From NCBI GenBank assembly GCA_014727845.1, contig WJMR01000221.1, positions 1 to 46,929 on the forward strand: 46,929 nucleotides of DNA, read 5' to 3'. Every line of letters starts with the position of its first letter. Position 1 is the first letter of the stretch. The position numbers and the translations under genes were made by a program. A model generated the notes under the pieces. It had not been told where the DNA came from, ran no database searches, and saw only the letters and a list, made by a program, of their open reading frames with translations. The stretch comes from Ignavibacteriales bacterium. Lineage in GTDB: Bacteria; Bacteroidota; Ignavibacteria; Ignavibacteriales; Ignavibacteriaceae. Shown piece after piece: positions 9,548 through 18,691 of this stretch.

Positions 9548-10498
9548 TCATTCCCGAGCGTTTTTGCCGAGTTCGGCGAGCCGGTCGAGTTTCTCCGCCA
9601 CAAGGGCGTCGAGTTTAGCGGCGCCCTTGGCGGACGCCGTCCGACTCCTACGCTTGAGAAGCGCGGCGTCTATGGCGACGCGGCGGTATTCGGCGCGGGC
9701 GCTTTCGTCGATCCAACCCCGTGTCGGTTTAATTGCGGCGAGGCGTGGCGGATAGGTCTCGGGGATAGCGCCCGACTCGGCGAAGGCGGCGGTTTCCTCC
9801 AAGATCGTTCGACGATCGTGTTTCAACGAGACGATCCACAATTGTCGGAAGAGGACGACCACCATAACGAAGAAGACGACGCCCGTCCCGATTTTAGACC
9901 CCGCTCCGACGCCGTAGTTCCACGCAAAGTGAATTAAGAACGCGACGAACAGACCAAGCGCGGGAAAGAAAACGCGGGCCGCCGTTTCTTGTCGCATTGC
10001 GAACGCGAGGAAGGATCCGAAGACGGCTCCGCAGAGGGCGTGCATACCGACGGTGAGCGTCGAGCGGATCGCGACCAGCTCCAGCCACGAGTCGAACGTC
10101 GAGGTTTGGAAAACGAAGTAGAGGAAGTTCTCGACCGCCGCGAATCCGACGCCCGCCGCCGCGCCGACGATCGTTCCCGCGACCGACGAACGTTTCTTCC
10201 CGAGGAAGAGCAGCGCCGCGATGAACGCGCTCTTGGCGACCTCCTCGGCGACGGGCGAAGCGAAAAACACCTCGCTTCTAAAAAGCTCTTGCTTATCGAA
10301 GATGAATAGCGCCAACGCGGCGCCGAGCCACGCCGCCCCGATCGAGGCGACGACGCCGCCGCCCAACGCGCCGACGACGGAGGCGACGACCGAGTCGCGA
10401 AAGCGAATCTTCTCAAAGGAGGGGAAGCTCCGCGCGCCGATCGCGAAGAGGACGACGGGGAGAACGGCTATGATCGCCGAGAGTTCGAAGCGACTCAT
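9548..10498 (-). CDS. PrsW-family intramembrane metalloprotease
   Basis: Multi-TM; SPVAEEVAKSAFIAALL (EExxK) and conserved-His helices HALCGAVFG, FLIHFAWNYG. Confidence 0.82.
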   Translation of the reverse strand: MSRFELSAIIAVLPVVLFAIGARSFPSFEKIRFRDSVVASVVGALGGGVVASIGAAWLGAALALFIFDKQELFRSEVFFASPVAEEVAKSAFIAALLFLGKKRSSVAGTIVGAAAGVGFAAVENFLYFVFQTSTFDSWLELVAIRSTLTVGMHALCGAVFGSFLAFAMRQETAARVFFPALGLFVAFLIHFAWNYGVGAGSKIGTGVVFFVMVVVLFRQLWIVSLKHDRRTILEETAAFAESGAIPETYPPRLAAIKPTRGWIDESARAEYRRVAIDAALLKRRSRTASAKGAAKLDALVAEKLDRLAELGKNARE

Positions 10499-11769
10499 TC
10501 GGGGCGAACGGATTCCGACGACCGACTCGCGGTGAGCGCGCGCTTGATCGTCGTAATCGTAATTTTAGAGCCGGCGGACATCATAGCGACGGCGAAAATC
10601 CTTGAAGACGCCCATAACGCGCCGACGGTGAACGCCGCCAACATCGCGCCCGAGGCGAGGATCCAACCAATCGACGGATCGGCGACAAACGAACGGATCA
10701 TCATCGTCGAGCCGGCGGTGAAGGGGACGATCGACAGAATTGTCGAGACGGCGCCCTCGGGGTTTTGCATAATCGGGACGAGCAGAACGACGGGGAACAC
10801 TAACGCCAACGTGAGGTAACCGGCGTATTGTTGCGACGACTGCTGGTCTTCCGCCAAGGCGCCGACGCCGACGAAGACGGCGGAATAAAAAAGGTAGCCG
10901 CCGACGAGGAACGCGCCCGCGACGGGGAGCGACTCGAGCGGCAACGCGACGGCGAGTTGGGGACCGAGAAAGGCGATCGCCAGCGCCGTCCACAATCCAA
11001 ACTGCGCGAACGCCAACCCCGCCATACCGATAAACTTGCCGAAGAGCAACTCCTCGGGCGCGCAACTGGAGAACAGTATCTCGATGATCCGATTCGACTT
11101 CTCCTCGCCGAGTCCGCGCGCCAACGGTAGGGCGGTGAAGACGACGAGGAAGAACATAGCGAGGTGCGCCGCCATAGCGGCGAAGAATTTCGTTTTGAAA
11201 TCGAACTCCTCGGCGCCCTCGCTTTCGACGGTGACGGTTTGCACGCGGTCGCGTTTGGCGAGGTCGTTCACGAGCGAGGGATCGACGTCGTATCGTGAGA
11301 GGAGGAACTCGACGCGGGCGGCGTTGAACGCCGTCTCGACTCGCGAAAGTGTGCGCGCGGCGGGCGCGCCGGCGGAGCGAAACTCGCAGGCGAAGGAGGA
11401 GTCGTCGGCGCGGCTAATTCGAACTACGGCGTCGTAGCGGCCGGCGAGAAGGGCGCGATCGGCGGAGTCGAGAAGGGCGGAGCGATCGGCGGGCAAGCGG
11501 GCGGCGTCGAGAATCTTGAAACGGGGCGCGCCTTTTGCCGGGGTGTCTTCGCCGAGCTCGCGCGCCATTGCGTCGAAAAGTAGCCCGGTCTCGTCGAGTA
11601 GCGCGAGCGTCGTCGTCTCCTTTCCTCCGTCCGTGACGAACATCGTCGGAAGCACGACGCTCGCGACGACGACGGCGGGGACGACGAGCATCGTCAGAAT
11701 GAATTGCTTGGATTTCGCTTGCCGCAGGAATTCCCATTTGGCGACGGCGAGCGTCTTACGCTTATTCAT
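10495..11769 (-). CDS. ABC-2 type transporter permease (NatB-like)
   Basis: MNKRKTLAVAKWEFLRQAKSKQFILTM…, EEKSNRIIEILFSSCAPEELLFGKFIGM. Confidence 0.9.
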   Translation of the reverse strand: MNKRKTLAVAKWEFLRQAKSKQFILTMLVVPAVVVASVVLPTMFVTDGGKETTTLALLDETGLLFDAMARELGEDTPAKGAPRFKILDAARLPADRSALLDSADRALLAGRYDAVVRISRADDSSFACEFRSAGAPAARTLSRVETAFNAARVEFLLSRYDVDPSLVNDLAKRDRVQTVTVESEGAEEFDFKTKFFAAMAAHLAMFFLVVFTALPLARGLGEEKSNRIIEILFSSCAPEELLFGKFIGMAGLAFAQFGLWTALAIAFLGPQLAVALPLESLPVAGAFLVGGYLFYSAVFVGVGALAEDQQSSQQYAGYLTLALVFPVVLLVPIMQNPEGAVSTILSIVPFTAGSTMMIRSFVADPSIGWILASGAMLAAFTVGALWASSRIFAVAMMSAGSKITITTIKRALTASRSSESVRPE

Positions 11770-12658
11770 CGTCGCCTCCCTTCACCGCGTCGAGGAAAAC
11801 GCGTCGTAGCGTCGGCGCCGACTCGGCGAACTCGATCACGTCGCGCGTCGCGGAAACGGCGCGGATGAACGCGGACGGTTCGACGCCGGGCTTCAGCGTA
11901 ATCCGGAATTCGTCGTCGAGCGTTTCAACCTCGGCGGCGTCGGGAAAGTCGGGACGCTCGGCGGGGTCCGCCAAACGTAGGCGCACGCGCGTCGCCTTGC
12001 CTTGGCGACGGAGTTCGCTCGGAGTTCCGCGCAACGCCACATCGCCTCGGTTCAGTAACGCGATCCGATCGCACAGCTCTTCGGCGAGCTCCATCTGATG
12101 CGTGGAGACGAGAATCGCTCTGCCTTTTGCGGCGAGTTCGCGGGTAAGCTCGAGGATCGTCTCTTGGTTGACGGGGTCAAAGCCCGAGAACGGTTCGTCG
12201 AGGATAACGAGGTCGGGGTCATGCGCCAGCGCGGCGACGATCTGCACCTTCTGTTGATTGCCCTTGGAAAGCTCGCCGATTTTCTTTTCCGCGATTTCGC
12301 CCATGCCGAATCGTTCAAAGTCGCGATCGACGTTTTTGGCGGCTTGGGCTGAGGAGAGCCCCTTCAGTTCGGCGAAGTAGATTGCGGCGTCGCGGGAAAC
12401 GCTGTTCCGATAGAGCCCGCGTTCTTCGGGCAGGTAGCCGACGCGATCGAGGTCGCCGCGCGAGATAGGCGGGCCGTTAAAGCGCACCTCCCCGCTCGTG
12501 GGCGCTATGATTCGCATAACGATTCTTAACGCGGTGGTCTTGCCCGCGCCGTTGGGCCCCAGCAATCCGAACACCTCGCCCGCGGGAACCTCGAGCGAGA
12601 GTCGGTCGAGCGCGCGAACGGTCGGGTAGTCTTTGGTGAGATTAGCGATTGTGAGCAT
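11762..12658 (-). CDS. ABC transporter ATP-binding protein (NatA-like)
   Basis: Walker A GPNGAGKTT, signature ELSKGNQQK, Walker B LVILDEPFSGFDP; start at MLTIANLTKDYPTV. Confidence 0.93.
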   Translation of the reverse strand: MLTIANLTKDYPTVRALDRLSLEVPAGEVFGLLGPNGAGKTTALRIVMRIIAPTSGEVRFNGPPISRGDLDRVGYLPEERGLYRNSVSRDAAIYFAELKGLSSAQAAKNVDRDFERFGMGEIAEKKIGELSKGNQQKVQIVAALAHDPDLVILDEPFSGFDPVNQETILELTRELAAKGRAILVSTHQMELAEELCDRIALLNRGDVALRGTPSELRRQGKATRVRLRLADPAERPDFPDAAEVETLDDEFRITLKPGVEPSAFIRAVSATRDVIEFAESAPTLRRVFLDAVKGGDDE

Positions 12659-12784
12659 CACGAATTCAAAATACAAATAATAGGAATATGGCTTATTAAA
12701 ATTGATGGGAACGAACGTCCAAAAGTTTTGGAAAACAATCTACTATAAAATATTTTTACATACTCGATTACCGAAAAGATACAT

Positions 12785-13660
12785 ATGAAAAACGCGCGCG
12801 CTTGGCTCCTTGCGAGCCGTCCGAAAACGTTGCCTGCCGCGTTCGTGCCCGTCGTAGTGGGCGCGTCGTTGGCGTACGCCGAGGGGGCGTTTGACCTCCT
12901 CCCGACGCTCGCCGCCGCCGTGTGCGCCGTTCTTATCCAAATTGGTACGAACTTCACGAACGACCTATACGACAAGTTGCGCGGCGCCGACGCCGAAGAT
13001 AGAATCGGACCGAGCCGCGCGATGAACGACGGACTGGTGAGCGAGCGGGCGATGAGGATCGCCGTCGGCGTCACGTTTGGCGCGGCGTTCCTCGTCGGCG
13101 GCTACCTTATATATATCGGAGGCCTTCCGATTTTCGCGATCGGCGTCGCCTCCATTCTCGCCGGCGCCGCCTATACGGCTGGACCGTTCCCGTTGGCGTA
13201 TCGCGGGCTGGGCGATCTTTTCGTGCTTCTCTTCTTCGGATTTGTCGGCACGATGGGGACCTACTACGTCAACGCGCTTGAATTCTCCGCGCTCTCGGCG
13301 TTGGCGGCGGCGCCCGTCGGAGCGCTGGTGACGAATATACTCGTCGTCAACAACTACCGCGACGTCGAGCAAGATCGGCGCGCGGGCAAGAACACGCTCG
13401 TCGTGTTGTGGGGGAAGAAATTCGCGCGGTTCGAATATGTCGGATTACTCGGCGCGTCGTTCCTCGTGCCCCTCATTATGTTTTTCGCCTACGACATCAG
13501 CGCGTGGATTTTCCTACCGTACCTCACGCTACCGTTCGCATATAAACTCGTCACCTCGCTCTTCACGCTCAGCGGCGCGCCGCTTAACCGAACGTTGGAG
13601 CTGACCGCGAAATTCTCGCTCGCGTTCGGCGCGCTCCTCTCCATCGGCATCGCGCTATGA
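12785..13660 (+). CDS. menA: 1,4-dihydroxy-2-naphthoate polyprenyltransferase
   Basis: LLASRPKTLPAAFVPVVVG, NFTNDLYDKLRGAD, VNNYRDVEQDRRAGKNTLVV; followed by menC and menE. Confidence 0.92.
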   Translation: MKNARAWLLASRPKTLPAAFVPVVVGASLAYAEGAFDLLPTLAAAVCAVLIQIGTNFTNDLYDKLRGADAEDRIGPSRAMNDGLVSERAMRIAVGVTFGAAFLVGGYLIYIGGLPIFAIGVASILAGAAYTAGPFPLAYRGLGDLFVLLFFGFVGTMGTYYVNALEFSALSALAAAPVGALVTNILVVNNYRDVEQDRRAGKNTLVVLWGKKFARFEYVGLLGASFLVPLIMFFAYDISAWIFLPYLTLPFAYKLVTSLFTLSGAPLNRTLELTAKFSLAFGALLSIGIAL

Positions 13661-14697
13661 CGCGCCTCCGAATCGAACTCAAACCCTACCGCCGCAATCT
13701 TCCCGTTCCCCTTCGCTTCGCGAGAGGCGCGATCGAGGAACGCGCGGGCGTTCTTGTGAGAATCGCCGACGACGCGGAGAACGTTTCCGAAGGAGACGCG
13801 GCGCCGCTTCCGGAAATTGGAACGGAAACCTTGCCCGAAACCGTCGCCGCGTTGGAGAGGGCGAAAACTTCTTTGAGAATTTCTTCGCCGTTCCAAACGC
13901 TCGACGAATTGAGGGACGCGCTCGCTCAGTTCGAGGGGACGCCCGCGGCGCGCGCGGGATTAGCGCAGGCGGCGCTCGCGCTTGGGAACCGCGGGGATAG
14001 CGGATGCGCCGAAGCGCCGTTGGGCGAACCGAGACGCGACCGCGTTCCCGTCAACGGATTGATTGGGTTGTCGTCGGCGGAGGAGGCGAGTCGCTCGGCG
14101 AGGAGGATCCTCGAAAGAGGAATCCGCACGATCAAATGTAAGCTCGGCTCGAGCGCGGAAGAGGACGCCGCGCGGATCGAGGCGGTCAAGTTTGCGGCGC
14201 CCGAAGCGACGCTCCGGCTCGACGCCAACGGAATGTGGACGCGCGACGAGGCGATAGATCGCCTGGGGCGTCTCGATCTCGCGCGTGTCGAATACGTAGA
14301 GCAGCCGACCGCCAATCCCGAAGATTTTCCCGAGATAAAAGCGAGGACGGGGGCGCGATGCGCTTCGGACGAATCGACGAAGTCGTTCGAGACGGCGCGG
14401 CGGATAATCGAGGCGCGCCTCACCGACGCGGTTGTGATTAAGCCGACGTTGGTCGGCGGAGTCGATCGCGCGGTCGCGCTAATTCGATTGTGCGAACGCG
14501 CCGGCGTCGATCCCGTCGTCACGCACGCGTTCGAGTCGTCCGTCGGATTCCGGGCGGCGATTATCGCGGCGGCGCGCGTCTCGGATCCGGCGCTCGCGGC
14601 GGGACTGGATTACGAGAACGTCCTTCCGCCCGAAGAGCGTCCCGAGGATCTCACAATCGAGAGAGGAAGGATAGACGCGCGAAATTTCGTACTTTAG
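13657..14697 (+). CDS. menC: o-succinylbenzoate synthase (enolase superfamily)
   Basis: TIKCKLGSSAEEDAARI, LRLDANGMW, EYVEQP, VIKPTLVGG; ATGA overlap with menA. Confidence 0.9.
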   Translation: MTRLRIELKPYRRNLPVPLRFARGAIEERAGVLVRIADDAENVSEGDAAPLPEIGTETLPETVAALERAKTSLRISSPFQTLDELRDALAQFEGTPAARAGLAQAALALGNRGDSGCAEAPLGEPRRDRVPVNGLIGLSSAEEASRSARRILERGIRTIKCKLGSSAEEDAARIEAVKFAAPEATLRLDANGMWTRDEAIDRLGRLDLARVEYVEQPTANPEDFPEIKARTGARCASDESTKSFETARRIIEARLTDAVVIKPTLVGGVDRAVALIRLCERAGVDPVVTHAFESSVGFRAAIIAAARVSDPALAAGLDYENVLPPEERPEDLTIERGRIDARNFVL

Positions 14698-14701
14698 CGC
14701 T

Positions 14702-16237
14702 ATGAATACGATGGATAATTGGCTGGCGGAAACCGCGGCGCGCTCCCCCCAAGCGTACGCGTTTCTCTTTAGCGAATCCCAGATCTCCGGTTTACACACA
14801 ACTTATCTAAGAGATTACTACTCCGCGACGCTAACGCGCGGCGTGGACGGCTATTACCGCGCCACCTACGAGGGCTTTCGCGAAGCGGTCGATCTTACGG
14901 CGAACGCGCTCTACCGCGAGGGAATTAAACCGGGCGACCGTTGCGCGGTGCTTTCCGATTGTCCGCTCGAAACCGTGACGGCAATATTCGCCCTCTGGCG
15001 GTTGCGCGCCGTGCCCGCGCCGCTCCACATCCGACAGACGGCGAAGGAGCTCCGCGACGCCGTCCGACGTATTGACGCGAACTTTGTGATTTGGCTCGGC
15101 GACCGCCGCCTACCGTTTGAGGATATGTACGACGAGGTTATTCCGCTCACCACGCTCGGCGCGCCGATGAGTCGGATGCAAATGCCGGGCGAGCAAGTCG
15201 TCGGCGCGGACGACACGGCGGTATTGCTGTTTACCTCCGGGTCGGGCGGACGCGCCAAAGCCGTCGCGCACACGTATCGGCGGCTGAGCGATTCCGCCGC
15301 TATCGCGGGCAACGCGCTTGGGTTGAGTTCGTCGGATCGATGGACGCTCTCGCTTCCGATCTACCACATCGGCGGGTTTATGATACTCGCGCGCGCCGTG
15401 CGTTTCGGTTCCTCGGTTGTGTTGGCGACGGGGTACGACACGATGTCCTTGGAGGCGGCGTTAAACGCGGCGGCGACCACGATCGTTTCGATCACCCCGA
15501 CGCAACTAAAACGCTTAATGGACGAGCGGGTCGAGCCGGGCGCGAAACATCGAGCGACGCTGGTGGGCGGCGGTGGAGCCGATCCGGAACTTATTAAACG
15601 AGCCGCCGACAAGGGATGGCAGCCCGTCGTCGTGTACGGCGCCACCGAGACGACCGCGTTCGTCGCCGCGCTCGACGCCGAGGACGCGACGCGCAAACCC
15701 GGCTCGGTCGGTAAGCCGCTACCGAGCGTGTCGATCTCGACGATCAACGATAACGGCGCCCCTTCCAACGGCGAGGGGGAGATCGTCGTCGCCTCGCCGA
15801 CCGTCGCGAAGGGATACTACCTCGACGAGAAGGAGACGATGCGGAAATTCGTAAAGGGCGCGTTTCGTACGGGCGATTACGGACGGATCGACGAAGACGG
15901 CTACATATATATAGAAGGGCGGATCGACGGGGGAATCGTCACGGGCGGCGAGAACGTCGATCCCGAGACGGTCGAACGCGCGGCGATGGAACTCGACGAG
16001 ATCGCCGACGCCGTCGCCTTCGGCGCCTCCGATCCCGAATGGGGCGAGGCGGTGTGCCTCGCGACAAGAGTAGCCGACGGCGCGCGGTTCGACGCCAAAG
16101 CGATTCGAGAACAACTCCGCGAACGACTCGCCGATTACCAAGTGCCGAAACGAATTTATCACATCCGCGGCGCGATCCGTAACGAAATGGGGAAACCGTT
16201 GCGTATGGAGTTGCGCAAGCGATACGACGCGAGATAA
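14702..16237 (+). CDS. menE: o-succinylbenzoate-CoA ligase (AMP-forming)
   Basis: LLFTSGSGGRAKAVAHT, VVYGATETTAFV, FRTGDYGRIDEDGYIYIEGRID; men context. Confidence 0.9.
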   Translation: MNTMDNWLAETAARSPQAYAFLFSESQISGLHTTYLRDYYSATLTRGVDGYYRATYEGFREAVDLTANALYREGIKPGDRCAVLSDCPLETVTAIFALWRLRAVPAPLHIRQTAKELRDAVRRIDANFVIWLGDRRLPFEDMYDEVIPLTTLGAPMSRMQMPGEQVVGADDTAVLLFTSGSGGRAKAVAHTYRRLSDSAAIAGNALGLSSSDRWTLSLPIYHIGGFMILARAVRFGSSVVLATGYDTMSLEAALNAAATTIVSITPTQLKRLMDERVEPGAKHRATLVGGGGADPELIKRAADKGWQPVVVYGATETTAFVAALDAEDATRKPGSVGKPLPSVSISTINDNGAPSNGEGEIVVASPTVAKGYYLDEKETMRKFVKGAFRTGDYGRIDEDGYIYIEGRIDGGIVTGGENVDPETVERAAMELDEIADAVAFGASDPEWGEAVCLATRVADGARFDAKAIREQLRERLADYQVPKRIYHIRGAIRNEMGKPLRMELRKRYDAR

Positions 16238-16349
16238 GCCGCCTCCGCCGGCGAGCGTTCCCAAATAATTACTTGACTCGGTAAGTCGCGAACGAGTATC
16301 TTACGTAAATTTTCGAGTCTATTTCAAACCAACCGAGAAGGTGAGAATA

Positions 16350-18674
16350 ATGAGTCGGTTTTTTATGATTATCGCTATAGTATCGGCGTTCGCCGCGGCA
16401 ATTTCGGCGCAACGTGCCGAACCGTATTTCGGTATGCAGACGCACTACGGGCAATGGCATGTGCGCGCGGATAAGGATTCCGCAAGCGTGATCCGCGAGC
16501 TCGACTCCCTCGTCGCCTTGGGCGCGCAAATTATCCGCGACGAATGCTACTGGGAATACGTCGAGACGACGAAGGGGGTCTATACCTTTCCGCCGCAGAA
16601 CGATTTCTTCGTCGAGGAGGCGTACAAGCGCGGCATCGAGGTGATGATGCTTCTCGACTACAACAACCCGCTCTACGCATCCGGCACCAACGCCGAGGTG
16701 GTGGATTCCGCAAACCGTCACGCCTACGCCGACTACTGCGTCGCGATGGTCGAGCATTTCGCGCCGATGGGAATAAAATATTTCGAGATGTGGAACGAGC
16801 CGAATCTCGACATCTTCTGGCAACCGACGCCGGGCGCGGACGAATACGTCGAGATGATCAAGGTCGCCTATCCCGCCATCAAAGCCGCCGACTCCTCGGT
16901 CGTCGTGCTGGGGTGCTCTACGTCGCCGTTGGAGGGCGATCCGCCGCCGCAAATCCAATGGGACACCTACATCACGAGCGTTTTCGATTTGGGCGGCGGC
17001 GACTATATGGACGCCGTGAGCTTCCACGTCTATCGGTTCGAGAACGGTCCCGAGGATTACATCACGCACTTCGTCAACACCGCCGCGTCGATCGCGGGAA
17101 CCGAGATGCCGTTCTACATCACCGAGACGGGATTACCCACCCATACGGGCTGGCCCTGGATCGACGAGGAGGAGCAGGCGGAATTCTTAACGCGCGTCTA
17201 TCTCGTCGGGGATTGGTACGACCAATTGAAATACATCATCTACTACGACTTCCGGAACGACGGCACGGACGCGAGTTACAACGAGATGAATTTTGGGATC
17301 ATCAACCACGACTTTACTCCCAAACGGGCGTACGGCGCGGTGAAAACGCTGACCTCGTTCGTCGGAGACAAAGTGTTGGTCGATCACGGCGTTATCAACG
17401 GAACATATATAAATAGATACTCGAACGGCGCCGACACCGTCACGGCGGTGTGGCGGAAAGAATACGTAAGAAGCGTGGAAGTGGCGCACGGCGCGCCGTT
17501 TGTTAAAATAGTTTCGATGGACGGGGAGACGGTCGGCTTTCACGCGAACGCCGACGGCAAAGTTCCCGCCACCGTCTTCGACCAACCGCGCTATATCGTT
17601 CCCCTGACGGAGCTCCCCGCGCTCGATAGCGCCGAGTTCATACCCGACACGGACACGATCGTCGTCGGCCAAGCCGTGCCGATGCAGTTGAAGGGGTACG
17701 CGCAAAACGGCGTCGAGACGTCGATCGATCCGCGAGCCGCCTCTTGGAGTTTTAGCGGATCCGAGGCGACCGTTGACGCGGACGGCTTACTCACGGGCGC
17801 CGCGGTCGGCGGCGGAACGCTCACGGCGACGTTCGACGGCGTCGATTACACGCGCCACATCGAGGTGATCGATCGCTTCGAGACGCTTGTGCTCGAACCG
17901 TTCGACGACGACTCTCGCTTTGACTTTGTCGTCGCCAATCTCGATTCGACGTCCTTCCACGCCTTCGTCGATACGAACGCGACGGAAGGTTCGACGGCGA
18001 TGCTCTACCACTATGAATACGACTACATCTCGCTCAACGCGCACCGAGTCGAGCTTATCGGCGACTACACGCTATTCGGCGACCCCGACACGGTCGCGTT
18101 CGACTTTCTCTCCAACGGCGGCACGCACGCGTTTCGCATCGGAATCACCGACGCGAAGGGCGACGAATACTTGACGAGCGTGGAGCGAATCGACACGAAC
18201 GCCGGGTGGAAGACGATTACGGGAACGATCTCATCCCTCGGGTCGGCGTTTCACTTCCCCGCGAGCGTTACGAAGATATTATTCTACGTCATCACCGACG
18301 ACGCCGCCTCGGGCGACACATGCGTCGGCGACGTAATGTTCGACAATCTTCGCGCCTATGGATTGCCCGCGCCCGTCGGCGTTCGGGAGAGCGCGCGCGT
18401 TGAGACGCCGACGGATTTCGCGCTCCGACAGAATTATCCGAATCCGTTCAATCCCGTGACGACCATTCGTTTCTCGACGCCCGAGCGCGCCGCGACGACG
18501 CTGAAAATCTTCGACGCCTTGGGGCGAGAGGTCGCGACGCTCGCCGACGGAACACTCGACGCGGGCGAACACCGGCGGACGTTCGACGCGAGAGACCTCG
18601 CGGGCGGCGTCTATTTCTATCGACTGACGGTCGGAGAACAATCCGCCGTTAAGAAAATGTTGCTGTTGAAATAA
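16350..18674 (+). CDS. Secreted clan GH-A-like glycoside hydrolase (GH39/GH5-like) with Big-like domain and T9SS sorting domain
   Basis: Signal peptide; FEMWNEPNLDIFW and FYITETGLPT (candidate acid/base and nucleophile Glu); C-term QNYPNPFNPVTTIRFSTP…KKMLLLK; ATG at 16350 preferred over GTG at 16341. Confidence 0.83.
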   Translation: MSRFFMIIAIVSAFAAAISAQRAEPYFGMQTHYGQWHVRADKDSASVIRELDSLVALGAQIIRDECYWEYVETTKGVYTFPPQNDFFVEEAYKRGIEVMMLLDYNNPLYASGTNAEVVDSANRHAYADYCVAMVEHFAPMGIKYFEMWNEPNLDIFWQPTPGADEYVEMIKVAYPAIKAADSSVVVLGCSTSPLEGDPPPQIQWDTYITSVFDLGGGDYMDAVSFHVYRFENGPEDYITHFVNTAASIAGTEMPFYITETGLPTHTGWPWIDEEEQAEFLTRVYLVGDWYDQLKYIIYYDFRNDGTDASYNEMNFGIINHDFTPKRAYGAVKTLTSFVGDKVLVDHGVINGTYINRYSNGADTVTAVWRKEYVRSVEVAHGAPFVKIVSMDGETVGFHANADGKVPATVFDQPRYIVPLTELPALDSAEFIPDTDTIVVGQAVPMQLKGYAQNGVETSIDPRAASWSFSGSEATVDADGLLTGAAVGGGTLTATFDGVDYTRHIEVIDRFETLVLEPFDDDSRFDFVVANLDSTSFHAFVDTNATEGSTAMLYHYEYDYISLNAHRVELIGDYTLFGDPDTVAFDFLSNGGTHAFRIGITDAKGDEYLTSVERIDTNAGWKTITGTISSLGSAFHFPASVTKILFYVITDDAASGDTCVGDVMFDNLRAYGLPAPVGVRESARVETPTDFALRQNYPNPFNPVTTIRFSTPERAATTLKIFDALGREVATLADGTLDAGEHRRTFDARDLAGGVYFYRLTVGEQSAVKKMLLLK

Positions 18675-18691
18675 TCCGGATATCGAGAAGA

